NCBI GenBank assembly: GCA_029931535.1
Contig: JAQPZY010001670.1
Coordinates: forward strand, 1,364,001 to 1,428,000
Reading direction: 5' to 3'
From: Margaritifera margaritifera
Taxonomy: Eukaryota > Mollusca > Bivalvia > Unionida > Margaritiferidae
DNA length: 64,000 nt
Part shown: piece after piece, positions 1-11,189 of the stretch
Layout: each line of letters starts with the position of its first letter
Position numbering within the stretch: position 1 is the first letter of the stretch
Made by a program: the position numbers and the translations under genes
Notes under the pieces: model-generated
The model's database searches: none
Seen by the model: the letters and a program-made list of their open reading frames with translations, nothing else
What the model was told of the DNA's origin: nothing

Positions 1-660
1 TCTACTTAGATTCGTCCTCTAATATGAAAAACTAAATCTGCAGCTAATATGTGTGGATCATACATATATCAATTAATAAAAAAAATTATAACATTAAAAC
101 CATATGAAATAATTAGTTTTATCAAAGGTTTGTTTGTATATGATTGTATGGGCTTCATTAGGGGAATAATTAAAAAATCAAAATGTTATTCTGTAACAAA
201 TATAATGCTGGAGATTGTCAAGCAAGGCTCATTAACATAATGATGTCAAACATGTACAATCTGATTGGCTGACAGCATTAAGAATGTCCTGTTGATAATG
301 AAAATTATATATTAGCTAAAGATGGTTATATTGTTGTGAAACAAAAACTTCTCCAAATAATGATGTTACCATAAAGAATTCCAATTGGGTCTCGGTGATG
401 TTGTTCTGCATATTTGACATGATCCACTTGGATATCAGCCATAAGCATGTAATCTTTAATATACTGGATTCATTAAATACCATCTGATGGTTAGAGATTT
501 TATTGTTATGGATATATAAACAATACTTATTCAAAAAGCTTTAATTTATTCGCATGTTGCATTTGCTATTTCCTGTGATATGCATTTGCTTTTGTAGATT
601 TTAGAGTAGTAGACTCGAGTGAGATAAGTCACATACTAATTGAGCTACACTCTTCAAATA
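1..660. other. AT-rich stretch, no gene recognised
   Basis: There are only short open frames without domain signatures. The last about 60 bases (ACTCTTCAAATAAATAATT before the ATT repeat) resemble the 3' tail of a LINE, as at 22240, but no coding remnant is visible upstream. Confidence 0.4.
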
Positions 661-668
661 AATAATTA

Positions 669-670
<2 letters not shown>

Positions 671-719
<49 letters not shown>
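671..719. repeat. (ATT)n microsatellite
   Basis: About 16 uninterrupted ATT units. The context AAATAAATAATT suggests it may be the tail of an old LINE insertion. Confidence 0.95.
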
Positions 720-720
<1 letters not shown>

Positions 721-790
721 TTGACTAGTGGATGAAAAACAATAACATCAGATTACTTGACTAGTGGAAGAAAAACAATAACATCAGATT
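717..790. repeat. 36-bp tandem duplication
   Basis: The unit beginning TTACTTGACTAGTGGA and ending ACAATAACATCAGA occurs twice in a row (717-752, 753-788) with one or two differences. Confidence 0.9.
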
Positions 791-1089
791 GATAATAAAA
801 TGATTACATAAGATATTCAGAAACAGTTAAAGGTTAGGGTGACAATCATACACTTCAAAATATGTAAGCAATGTATTGGCAGTACAACATGCCAAGAAAA
901 CATAGAAATATATAACTTAATTACTACATTGTAACAATTTACATGAGTCAATCTCAAATGCACTATGTAAAATCACTATCTCCAATCTTTGACACTCTTA
1001 AATTGTGACTAATTAACTTCTTGTCTTCATATTAAGTAGTTTGAATGAGAAGGTAGGCATGTGCAAACTTATTATGACCAATCCACAAA

Positions 1090-1600
1090 CTTTATGAGAG
1101 GAAAAATATGTTCTACATGTAAATACAGGTACATGTACATGGACAACATGATGCAAGTTTCATGCCAATCCATCAATAACTGCAGGACTAGCTGCACTAA
1201 CAAGATTGTGTCATACTACAAGACGAAAACGGCAGTAAATCTAACAAAAATTGTGGGAGCAAAGTGATTTGTCAATATGCACATTTCATGAGATGACCAT
1301 AATATTTACCAAGTTTCATGACAGTCCATCAAAAACTGGGGGACTTGTTTTGCTAACAAGAGTGTGTCATATACTGCATTAGGCTACAAGATAAAAGGGA
1401 CAATAGCTAACAAAAATTGTGGGAGTAAAGTGATTTGTCATTATGCACATTATCAGGTGATGACAATAATATTTACCAGGTTTTATGGCAGTCTATCAAA
1501 AACTGCAGGACTTGTTGCACTAATGAGATTCTGCTGGCCAGACATAATGATTACTGTATATATCTGGCCCCTGCCTCTATAGAGACAGGTGTAAGCATTT
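1090..1600 (+). repeat. Repeat family A array, about 160-bp units
   Basis: Three diverged units marked by AAGTTTCATG or GGTTTTATG, then CAGTCCATCAAAAACTG, GGACTTGTTGCACTAA and GTGATTTGTCA. Marker spacing is about 160 bp (1155, 1313, 1478). The same family recurs at 17990-18320, reversed at 28900-29300, 43270-44190, and in part at 30790 and 60330. It has no coding sense and looks like a dispersed, poorly homogenised tandem repeat. Confidence 0.85.
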
Positions 1601-1627
1601 TCAAGCCAATGGAAATGGGATTGTGTG

Positions 1628-1659
<32 letters not shown>

Positions 1660-1803
1660 TGTATGTATGTATGTATGTATGTATGTATGTATGTATGTAT
1701 GTATGTATGTATGTATGTATGTATGTATGTATGTATGTATGTATGTATGTATGTATGTATGTATGTATGTATGTATGTATGTATGTATGTATGTATGTAT
1801 GTG
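1628..1803. repeat. (ATGT)n microsatellite with adjoining (GA)n
   Basis: About 44 ATGT units with almost no interruption, followed by a GA-rich tract at 1815-1840. Open frames across it are by-products of the 12-bp codon cycle. Confidence 0.98.
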
Positions 1804-1840
1804 TATAAGAAACAGAGAGAGAGGGAGAGAGAGAGAGATT

Positions 1841-2554
1841 TGAATGAGAATGAAAACTCCTTGTATTGCATATTGAATGTATATTGACTATGTGTGTTCA
1901 TATGTATGGGTAGGTGTCCATGTAGGGGAGAGAAAGATGAGAAAGTGAATATATTGTTGTATATGCATGCTGCTATGTATATGTATGCATATGTGTGTAT
2001 ATGTGTGTGTCTGTTTGTATATTTATAGATAAATATGTTCCTTTGTATGAGGCCCTCAAGGTAGATTAGTTATTCAGCTAATTGTGTCTCTCTTTAAATC
2101 AAATCATTATTATTATTAATAATTATTGTACTAATTGATCAAGATTTTTGTGAAATGTTTGATGTGAGGTCCAACTCTGTAACTTTCTGACATGCTGTAT
2201 AGTTTTGAGGTCACTGCAGGTTAATAATACTTGGTAATAATAACTTTAAAAAGTTTTCAATTTTTGTAAGAAATCATTTTGGCAGAAAGTTTTATCTTCT
2301 TATTTACATCATAGGGTGTGGCTTTAAAAATCACTTATCTGGCCTGTGCCCCAGAGGAAGATGCATATGCCTGCTCTAATTGTTTCTTCCTTTGTATATT
2401 TATTTGTTTCAGTCTGAATTTGTCTCAAAGTGAAAATATATCTATGATCATTTGGAGTGTCTTAAGGTAAAGAAGCTCTCCTAGCTGATGAATCTTCTTG
2501 GTCATTTTTCCCTCATCAATATTATAAAATATAAATGATAAGTGCATGGCCACA
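1841..2554. other. No gene recognised
   Basis: AT-rich sequence with TATGTGTG-rich stretches near 1960-2015. No exon-like block, TIR or coding remnant was seen. Confidence 0.4.
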
Positions 2555-2768
2555 GCATGTAGCTTGGTAGTTGGTTCTATTCTCATCAAGATACCTCTGT
2601 ACTTGGTAATTAGTTCTATTGTCATCAAGATAGCTCTTTTGCTTGGTAGTTGGTTCTATTGTCTTGAAGATAGCTCTGTACTTGGTAATTAGTTCTATTG
2701 TCATCAAGATAGCTCTTTTGCTTGGTAGTTGGTTCTATTGTCTTCAAGATAGCTATGTTGCTTGGTAG
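2555..2768. repeat. TCATCAAGATAGC minisatellite, left part
   Basis: About six units of 36-38 bp built from TTGGTAGTTGGTTCTATT and GTCATCAAGATAGCTCT. The array stops where LINE-derived sequence begins and resumes near 4490, so the two parts were once one array. Confidence 0.9.
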
Positions 2769-2769
2769 A

Positions 2770-4490
2770 TTAAACCATATTTATTTTTAGAAACTTTGTC
2801 AAATGCAATTACAATCATGATTTTGGGGATTCAGTAGAAAACATGAGTGTATTGGAGCACTCTCTCCCCAACATTAACAAAAAATATGACATCAGAAATC
2901 TGGATGCTGGTACATGTACAAGTGGTTATAAAGGAAAAGTATAAATACACATACATAAAACAAAAGCAAAACAAAGAATAAGAACTATATAAATAGGATT
3001 CAAAAGGTTGTGAGTTAAATCAATTAAATCTTTTAGTCATCCTAATGAAATTTTGCAGATAAAATATTTGTGTGTTATTTTCTACAGAGAACATAAGGTA
3101 GCCAAATAATAAAATTTCAATTGTGGGAGCATGTATAAGATATGATCTCTAATATCTGAGTATTTTGGACAGTCTATAAGAAAGTGTTTTGCATTCTCTA
3201 TTTCACCACAGGAGCAATACTTATAGTTAGATACATGATTCGTATATAAATTGTAATTTAAACTACTTCACTTTGTTCTTAGCCTAACATGCATAACCTG
3301 TGACATTCTATCAACAACATAATGATCACATGGGGTGATTTCTTTTTCTCGATTCAAGTAGGCTTTGAAATTATGCAATGAAGGATTGTTTCTTACTTCT
3401 ATGGGTAACAAGTTCCATTTTCAAATCATAGAGGGCACAAATGAAGTATGGATCAATGTTGTTCTACATATTGGAGGTCGAATAATGTTTGTTGATCAAG
3501 TGGAGTAGATTTCATATTCTATAAATAAAGGTTGAATCACATCATGAAGATATACAGGAGCTAATCTGTGATAAATTTTAAATAACTGAATCAATTTATG
3601 TTTGTAATGGTGAGAGTTTAGGCTTTCCAAATTAGTTTCATGGTACAGTTGTGTAGGAGATGCACTTTCGGTTGTACCTGTTATTATTCTCATCGCCTCA
3701 ACATTTATTTTTTTAGGAGTTCTTTATCTTGCATTGTACAGTTGTCCCAGATGTGATCAGCATAATCAAAAATTTTATTATTATAAGATTTGTACATTTT
3801 TTAAAAAGACAATCGATCCAGTTTAAATTTAAAACTTTTAAAGCAATTTAATTTCTCCCCGGCTTTGTCAGAAATATATTTAATATGCGTGTGCCAAGTG
3901 GCATAACTGGTTAGTATAATGCCCAAATGTTTGTGCTATGTAACTTCTTGTAGATTTGTTTCAGTCATGTATAATATAGTATGGTTATTATGGTTCTGTT
4001 TTTGTGACATTAGCATTGATTCTGTCTTATCCAGATTAAATGTAAGTAGCAAACATCTGGACCATTCATGTATCTTTTCAATATCAGAGTTTAAGATTTC
4101 ACAAGCTAAGATCTGAGTATCAACTATTATATATATAATGCTGTATCATCAACAAAGAGTCTAATTGATGATTCTATATTCTCTACAGTATCATTGATGA
4201 CAATAAAAAATAATAGGGGTCCCAGAATGGACCCCTGGGGACTTCAGCATTGAAGCATAGAACATCTGAGGATTTAGAATTTATAATCGCTTGTTGTTTT
4301 CTTGACAGTAAATAACTTTCAAACCATAATAACAAATTTCCATGAACACCAATACTTTTTAGTTTTAAGAGCAACCATTTACGCCAAACTCTATTGAAAG
4401 CCTTGCTAATATCAAATAAAACAGTCCTAACCTTCTTACCTTGGTCTAGTGCAAAACAAATTGTATTTTAAATGTCGTTTAATTCATGTG
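2770..4490 (-). mobile_element. CR1/Jockey-like LINE, reverse strand, 5'-truncated
   Basis: Read on the minus strand from 4440 downward, the sequence shows DISKAFNRVWRKWLLLKL, GVHGNLLLWFESYLLSRKQ, AEVPRG and [10 protein letters not shown] (FVDD at about 4137-4165). These are palm motifs of a non-LTR reverse transcriptase. Farther down come RIITGTTESASPTQLYHET, then SHHYKHKLIQLFKIYH, and a Cys/His tail (SNYKYCSCGEIENAKHFL, near 3180-3250), typical of the C-terminal part of mollusc LINEs. Stops and frameshifts are common, so it is dead. The N-terminal endonuclease is missing. The A/T-rich stretch 2770-3100 is probably its 3' UTR. It lies inside the 36-38 bp minisatellite. Confidence 0.8.
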
Positions 4491-5275
4491 TAGGTAGTTG
4501 GTTCTATTGTCATCGAGATAGCTCTGTAACTTTGTTGTTGGTTATAGTCATCAAGATGGCTCTGGTAGTTGGTTTAATTCAATTATCGTCAAGATAGCTC
4601 TGTAACTTTGTAGTTGGTTATAGTCATCAAGATGACCCTGGTAGTTGGTTTAATTCAATTATCATCAAGATAGCTCTGTAACTTTGTAGTTGGTTATAGT
4701 CATCAAGATGACCCTGGTAGTTGGTTTAATTCAATTATCATCAAGATAGCTCTGTAACTTTGTAGTTGGTTATAGTCATCAAGATGGCTCTGATAGTTGG
4801 TTTAATTCAATTATCATCAAGATAGCTCTGTAACTTTGTTGTTGGTTATAGTCATCAAAAAAACCCAGTGGCTTTACAGTTAGTTTTATTGTCATCAAGA
4901 TAGCTGTATAACTTGGTAGTTCATTCTGTTGTCTTCAAGATAGCTGTGTAATTTGATAGTTGGTTCTATTTTCATCATGATAGCTGTGTAACTTGGGAGT
5001 TAGTTGTATTGTCATCAAGATAGTTCTGTAGCTTGTTAGTTGTTTGCATTAACATCAAGATGGCTATGTAACTTGGTAGTTGGTTCTATTGTCATCAAAA
5101 TATGTCTGTAGCTTGCTAGTTAGTTCTGTTCTTATTAAGATAGCAATGTTGCTTGGTAGTTGGTTGTATTATCATTAAGATAGCTATGTGCTTGGTAGTT
5201 GGTTGTATTGTCATCAAGAAAGATAGCTCAGTAGCTTAATTTGGTAGTTGGTTCTATTGTCATCAAGAAAGCTTG
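4490..5275. repeat. TCATCAAGATAGC minisatellite, right part, with 76-bp higher-order unit
   Basis: Degenerate 36-38 bp units. Between about 4500 and 4860 a 76-bp double unit (GGTTTAATTCAATTATC at 4571, 4647, 4723 and 4799) is repeated at exact spacing. Flanking units are single and more diverged. The array ends about 60 bp before the splice acceptor of the exon at 5339. Confidence 0.92.
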
Positions 5276-5338
5276 TAAAAGATTGAACATTAACATATAT
5301 TTGCTTAATACTAATTTGCATAAATATTCTATTTACAG

Positions 5339-5506
5339 CTCAGTGTGAACCTGGTACCTATTCCATTACTGGGTACATGCCATGTAAACCATGTCCATTG
5401 AATTTCTACCAGAATGAAACAAGGGGAAACACCTGCAAGCCATGTCTCCCAGACAGTACAACATTATTTATTGGTAGCAACTCTTCCAGCAATTGCCAAA
5501 AACAAA
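5339..5506 (+). CDS. Exon: GCC2/GCC3 (ephrin-receptor-like) cysteine-rich module of an EGF-type extracellular protein
   Basis: A 168-bp exon bounded by a TTTACAG acceptor and a GTAAGT donor. Both introns are phase 1, so the exon is a symmetric module of 55 whole codons plus split ones. It encodes CEPGTYS, then CKPCPLNFYQ, CKPCLP, a TTLFIGSNSSSNC tail and QKQ. This is the Cys-x-Pro-Gly-x-Tyr, Cys-x-x-Cys-Pro spacing of the GCC2_GCC3 family, found in SVEP1, SCUBE and ephrin-receptor-like ectodomains. Such modules fold extracellularly through disulphides. N-glycosylation-like NET and NSS sites are present. A long Ser/Thr-rich stretch follows the second CxxC pair, as in SVEP1. There is no signal peptide or start codon here, so earlier exons must lie upstream of the window or unseen. 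It probably joins the EGF exon at 11109. Membership in an SVEP1-like protein is inference; the module call is firm. Confidence 0.85.
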
Positions 5507-5879
5507 GTAAGTTTATTCAGTTCTAGGGCTGCTTTTCTTGGTAATTTTTTTATATTTTATTTTTTCAGCCAAGGTAACTCAAGTTGGTGGTACTAGATTA
5601 CCATGATTGTCCAGCTATTCATTCACATTTCAGACTGATGATTCAAAGATTTAATCATTCACGGATTTACCAATAGGTGAAGAAGTTATTTCAATACCAG
5701 CCAAAAAAATTATTTTCTGTCAGAAATACCATATAGTATTGAGTTCGACCTTGACTTATTACAGTCTTTTATGATCAATTACCAGTGGAACTGATGTATT
5801 ACCCAGTCAATCATATGATTTACAGTTACCATATAACTACCCCTACCAAAATGATGAGCTTTTTTCAAGACATTAACAA
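5507..5879. other. Intron sequence, nothing recognised
   Basis: First part of the 5.6-kb intron after the GCC2/GCC3 exon. No repeat or coding remnant was identified. Confidence 0.4.
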
Positions 5880-6531
5880 GCTCACTAAAACTTCACATGC
5901 ATGATCCCACGACTTTGCTGTATAGCATGTGGAAGCCGGATTTGGATGATTACGAAGTCACTGAGAGCTTGCTATAGCCTTATCAAAATGCAACCCTAAA
6001 TGAAGCTCACGCAAGCTTGTGATAGCATGTGCGAGCTTGCAGCAAGCTGCAATTAGCATACAAGCTCACAGTGCACTCTCAACCAGCTTGCTAAAACTTT
6101 GCACGCATGAGCTCACAGCAGTAGGAAGCTTGCTGAAACGGTGCATGTGCAAGCTTGCAGCAAGATCGTGACGATCTCACAATGAAATTGTAATGTTCAA
6201 TATGAGCTCACAACAAGCTCATGAAGAACTTAGATAGTTAGATAGTTGCACTTACTGGCAGATCTTCAGCAACCTTCGCAATCCCTGGAGAGCTTCATAA
6301 TTAAATAGACAGTAAAATCTCAACAACTGCGAAGCATAAAAAATGAAAGAAACAAAAAACTGAAATCTTGCAGCCAAAACAAAAGGGTGAAGTCGACACA
6401 TTTTTGATGAACCAACAATCTATAGAAAAGTAATTATAACAATAACTGTCATAAATTGAAAATGAGACTTTATTTCCAGTTTTTAGGAAAGTATTAAAAA
6501 AAAAAAAAAAAGTGGGTTTTAGAATCTAATA

Positions 6532-6766
6532 TGGGTGAAATGATACACCTGTGCTGCATATCAATATGATTCACGATACACAGCCTACCATATGGTACAT
6601 TATCGATACACATATTAACTTGATGGTCCTTTTTAGGTCTGTAAATGGTAGATGGTCCTCTTTTATGTGTGTTGACATATTGATAGTAGTTCTAGTATGC
6701 AGATTACAGACAGACCAAGACTTATCATCTGTTCATATTCCATTCTCATCAACGACAAGATAACAA
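6532..6766 (-). mobile_element. hAT element fragment, one end
   Basis: It begins GGGTGAAATGATACACC and matches the reverse complement of about 37868-38098, the right end of the complete hAT element, through shared CGATACACA, ATTATCGATACACATAT, CTTGATGGTC and ATCTGTTCATAT. The first TIR bases and the other end are missing. Confidence 0.75.
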
Positions 6767-7984
6767 AAATACATTAATACTGTCAGGCTTTGTTTGCTAT
6801 TAATCATGCAGTTTCACTAGAGACCTCCAAAATCTATGAATAAATCAAAGGAAACAAAGTAGAAGGAATTAATACAAATTCATAATTGTTTGAAACAGTA
6901 TCTATCATAATTGATTGAAATAGTATTTATCAAAGTTAAACATTCTTTTGTACACTAGTGCAATATACCAGTAGTTTCTATCATAACATTTAAAAGTTTT
7001 TTAAAATTAAACCTCTCAGTAGAGTACCCTGATGTACTGATATGGTATTTCATTTCTTTTGTAATAGCACTTCATACACAAAATACATCTCATTAGCTGT
7101 TACATTCTGTCTTTTTTAAATTAAGCATACAGTATATTTAAGTCCAAATTGCTCATGTGAAAACTCGCACAAGAAAATCCAACTTAGGACAAATTTAAAA
7201 TAAGTGTTTAATTGGAATCAAAGTCCAAATTTCTCATGTGATAATTCACATGATAAATTAGAACTCTGCCTTATTTTCAAACATAGTCAGATGTAATGGA
7301 AAATAATGTTTTGTAGGTTATACTTTCTCATGTGAACATTCAAATTTTGACGTAAGCAAAATCTTCATATGTTAAAATTTTTGTTATATTTTCCATGGCT
7401 CACAAGATCTATGAAACTGCACACATGAGCTTGCAAAGTCTACCCAATTTGCATACGTTTCTAACAAGGTTCTCATGTGTAGGTTATGAGCAGCTCATGT
7501 GAATTGGTGAGATTTTTCTGTACAGGAGTCTTACTGACATTTTCAGAAATTTTGGCAAAAATCTGTGAAATTTTAGTGAAATATTACTGAAATTTGATGA
7601 AATACCAAAATTTTGGTAAAATAAGTACCCGGTACATTTCACATTTTCAATAGGATGAAGCTTGTAGGTCCAATTCCATAATGGTATCTGGACAGTAATT
7701 GTTTATGTCTTGTGAAAAATTTCTGTGCTGAATTAAGTACTGGTTAGTGTCATATTGCTTGGACTGATGATGCGAGTAATGCACAGACTTTCAGATGAAC
7801 AGCTTTACCTTTTAACTTCTTTCCATGGCTTTAATGAACCAAAAAAGTGCTTTGTTTTTACAGAATGTTTTAAGATGGAATTCTGTTTAAATCTTTACAG
7901 TATACTGCAGTTGAAGAATGAAACCCATACACTGTTATGTTCCATACGCTGTTATGTACACTGTTATGTTCTATGAAAATAATG

Positions 7985-8289
7985 CATCAAGAAAATTGGG
8001 CCATGTTGAGAAATATATCAAAGTTTATATGCAGTGTCACAGAAATTGTACCATTGATTGTTTTTGTTAACTACAATATTATGCAGTCATAAAGGAATTG
8101 GCAATTAATACTGAAGTTTTAATTGAAAATGGTGTGATGAATAAAAATCCTGTTAGTATGGTCTGTTTGAAATCAAAGTATGTGCAGTACAAAATAGTTC
8201 CAATTACAAGTATCAAAGACATGTATGTTTCTATCCAATTAAATGATGGCAAGGACACTGCTTTTGTTTGTGTCCCCCAATTCTGTTGA
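7985..8289 (+). pseudogene. Unrecognised coding-like 3' segment followed by a poly(A) signal
   Basis: One frame reads GHVEKYIKVYMQCHRNCTID, an internal stop, then IKELAINTEVLIENG, SMVCLKSKYVQYKIVPITSI, KDMYVSIQLNDGKD and FVCVPQFC before TGA at 8287. Balanced composition and the long run suggest former coding sequence. An AATAAA at 8714-8719 and an A-rich run at 8760-8777 follow at a mRNA-like distance. The ending, a hydrophobic VPITSI-K-x-x-V strand then FVCVP, resembles C-termini of some transposon-encoded proteins, but I cannot name the family. It could be the 3' end of the transposase of the surrounding element or a retroposed mRNA fragment. Confidence 0.35.
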
Positions 8290-8713
8290 ATATGACTGAT
8301 AAATGTGCATTCATGTAGAAAATTTGGACCAGACATGTATATCAAAATTGAAGACATGAACTATATATACTGAACAAAACTTCAAATGCAGTACCATAAA
8401 ATTTAACATTTTTGAACAACATTAACCATTATAACACATTAACATTTTTATATTTCACCAGAGAGGTTTGTTTCCTGGAATATTTAAACAAATGAAATAT
8501 TCTTATTTATATCCAGTGTTACATAATAAGTCTTGTTCTATATACATGATGGTAGCTAAAATTGTACTTTGATATTGATTCGGTTGGTTGACACATTGCT
8601 GTACTTTCTACATTCAGCTTTTTATTTTATGTATGAATTCATTCTTGTTTGTTAAAATTTATTTTATGAACATTGCAAAAACCTTGTTCATGTTTGTGTA
8701 TATGTTAAATCTG

Positions 8714-8777
8714 AATAAAATACTGGCATATTTCTTTTTATTAAATTGTTGGTTTTTGTAAAAAAAAATAAAAAAAA
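8714..8777 (+). promoter_or_regulatory. Polyadenylation signal and A-rich tract
   Basis: AATAAA lies about 45 bp before an (A)8T(A)7 run. It fits either the 3' end of the element-borne gene upstream or a retroposed tail. Confidence 0.5.
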
Positions 8778-9215
8778 TGTCACCAATCTTTTAATCAGTC
8801 ATAACTTTTCACTAATATGAGATATCAATATTCACATTACATATTTAAGGTTATTCATTGATCAGCTTGTGCATTAAAAAATCATTAATATTCATTAGGT
8901 ACTAACAAATACATACAATTAAGTACAATATCGGTGTAACTTGTCAAAAACTTGCAATCATATAACAACTTTCTCACCATCACTATATGCAGTTTTCTAG
9001 ATGATACTTAATTTATCAGCAGGGTTTGCTAGCAAGACCGTGTGAGCAGCTGTACTTGGATGTTGCCTAATTTCTTATACGAGCTTCTGTGTGGTAGCAG
9101 CAAGATCCCACCTACTCTGCTAGCTACAATTAAGATCATAACAAGTTTATAGCGAGCTTGCCATGATCTATCACAGGCTTGCGTGAGCTTGATTTAGGAT
9201 TGCATTTTTATAATG

Positions 9216-11108
9216 GTGAACTTCTGTGGAACATGTGAGATGAAAGTCATAAAACCATTATTTTCCAAGAGGGAAGATAAGATCATAAAAGTGTTTAGTG
9301 GGAGAAGATTTCTTGTTTTTGTATATTACAGAGTTCATTTTTCCTCTTTTGTATCCCAGTTTTCTCTTCTATTACTGTTTGATGGGTATTCATAAGTCTG
9401 TTGAATAAATCTGTACACACATGCACACATACAATAGATGGGTAAAGTTGGAGGTAACTGCTTCTATCTGCAGCTGTAATACCAAAGATTTTAAGAGGAC
9501 ACCACAATGACAGTGATTACCTGGGTAGAAATAGGTCATTGTCTCTCTCTAGGGACAGTTTAGATTGGCCAGGTCAGAACTGACATGTTGGTGAATGGAT
9601 CCTCTGACAGCAAATTTCATGCTTTCTTCTTTTGCGTCAGTGCCACTTTTTCAGTAGCAATTCATTTCCATTTACTCCACATGCTTTTAGGTATAGGTTA
9701 CTTTTCAGTATTCATATATTTCAAGGACAGGGTTCATTTTAATCAAGCATCCCTGGGAGATTTCAGCATAAACTGTGGCTGCCAATAATGTGGTGCCATG
9801 ATAGGCATGAAGTGAACCAGGGTTGACATTCTAGTAGCTAGGAGGGTCAGATTGAGCACTCTTAAGGCCCACACCATTTGGATGATAGTGAATATTGCAG
9901 TGTACTTTTTTAATTCCTTTGACTTTGCATATTGCTTACACATTTTGTCTTTTGGTTTGAATAGAGCTTTGGGAATTCATAGTATTGATTGAAGAAGGCT
10001 TCAGCTGTCATTCTTGTGATCATATTATGTATGAAAATGACTGAAGGACAAACGTGCAATGGTAACCTCCATTAGATTTATTGTTGTGTCCATACCAATA
10101 GTGGTCTACTGTTTGTAGTGAGCTTCCTATTCAGATATTGTCCACATCTAAACATTCATGTGTCAACATATTGTTTATTGTTAATTTATAAAATCTGTCT
10201 CAAATTTCATTCAGAACTGACAAAGCCATTTTCATGAATTGGTTTTTGAAACTTTGAGGCAGAGTAACTATGAACCACATGGATACATTATACACCCTCT
10301 CATTAGATAGGGTTTTCATTTGCTTCCCCTGGATGACATAATTTGAGAATAACATTGACAAGATTTATGCATGCACTGAAAGAATTGCTAGCCTTTGTAG
10401 AATAAAGAGGGTTGGAAAGATTTTGTTTTTCCATTTTCTTTATGGTTATATAAGTCTTTCCTTGACAAGGTCTGGACTTGATAATTAAGTTTTGAAATAG
10501 GTGGAAACTGATGGAGTGAAAAAGGGATCCAAAATAATATTTGTAATAGCAGAGGTAGAATGATTTTTTTCTTCTTCTTTTCAATTAATTAAACTACATA
10601 CATGTGATATCTCACAAAGGGAAGAACAGTAATACATAATTGGGGCTATCCCAGTCTCAATCCTTGAGACCAATTTCTATAAAAAAAAACCCATCTGAAT
10701 TCTATAAAAGGTTTCTTGCTCAGAATGTTTCTATATTTTTTGTAAATTAAATTAGATGCAGTGCATCAGTCTAAGTCAAGACATAATGACCATGCAATGT
10801 ACATATAGTATGCACTTGTTATAACATCAACATTTGACCAGTAAAAAAATAATTGGCATTGTAGTGAAGTTTGCAGTCAGAAATACAGGTTTACTAAAAA
10901 TAATAAAAACATAAAAACATCAATGAAAATACTTCAGTAAATAATGAATGCAGCTCTGTCTGTTTTCTTCATTAGTTCGTTTATTGATGCTTAGCTAAAT
11001 CCTCATGACAGAATAGCTGATAAAGGAAATCACTCTGATATATGCAAAGTGGAATTTATTCAAAAATTTTTATAGTGTGCCTTAGTATGCCTTATTTTTG
11101 TATTTCAG
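9216..11108. other. Intron sequence, nothing recognised
   Basis: Rest of the first visible intron. Short open frames (for example 9743-9943 and 10303-10584, minus strand) show no domain signature or splice context. No array or TIR was found. Confidence 0.4.
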
Positions 11109-11189
11109 CTTGTAATGGTACAGTCCAGTGTAATGGTCATGGGACATGTAGGTATGAGGAACACAAACCAGTGTGTAGTTGTTATCCTG
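11109..11189 (+). CDS. Exon: first five cysteines of EGF-like domain 1
   Basis: An 81-bp exon with a TATTTCAG acceptor and a G/GTAAGTC donor, phase 1 at both ends. It encodes CNGTVQCNGHGTCRYEEH followed by KPVCSCYP: cysteines 1-5 of an EGF domain, including the NGHGTC turn typical of the family. The last base G joins GA of the exon at 20519 to make Gly, giving YPGYYGNRC, which supplies the aromatic residue, Gly and Cys6. The EGF fold is therefore split by a 9.3-kb intron between Cys5 and Cys6. Splicing from the exon at 5339 gives Thr at the junction with no stop. The NGHGTC class of EGF is common in tenascin-, teneurin- and SVEP1-like secreted or surface proteins. It lacks the D-x-D/N-E-C calcium-binding start. 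Confidence 0.85.

Larger units (their letters stand above)
5880..9215. mobile_element. Probable decayed DNA transposon with subterminal inverted word clusters
   Basis: The left segment 5880-6260 is packed with AGCTTGC, GCAAGCT and GAGCTC words in both orientations. The right segment 9040-9210 carries the same words reversed. A stretch of about 45 bp matches in inverted orientation: AAATGCAACCCTAAATGAAG at about 5987 and the complement of AAATGCAATCCTAAATCAAG near 9200. A second word, CTCATGTG/CACATGAG, clusters at 7140-7540. Direct and inverted subterminal words resemble CACTA-type elements, but the exact ends and target duplication are not clear. A hAT piece (6532) and a coding-like 3' segment (7985-8289) lie inside. 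Confidence 0.45.

Noticed and set aside
1435..1901. Open frames of 116-150 codons on both strands over the ATGT run
   Set aside because: They are produced by the (ATGT)n microsatellite (four-base unit, no stops in several frames) and have no other support.
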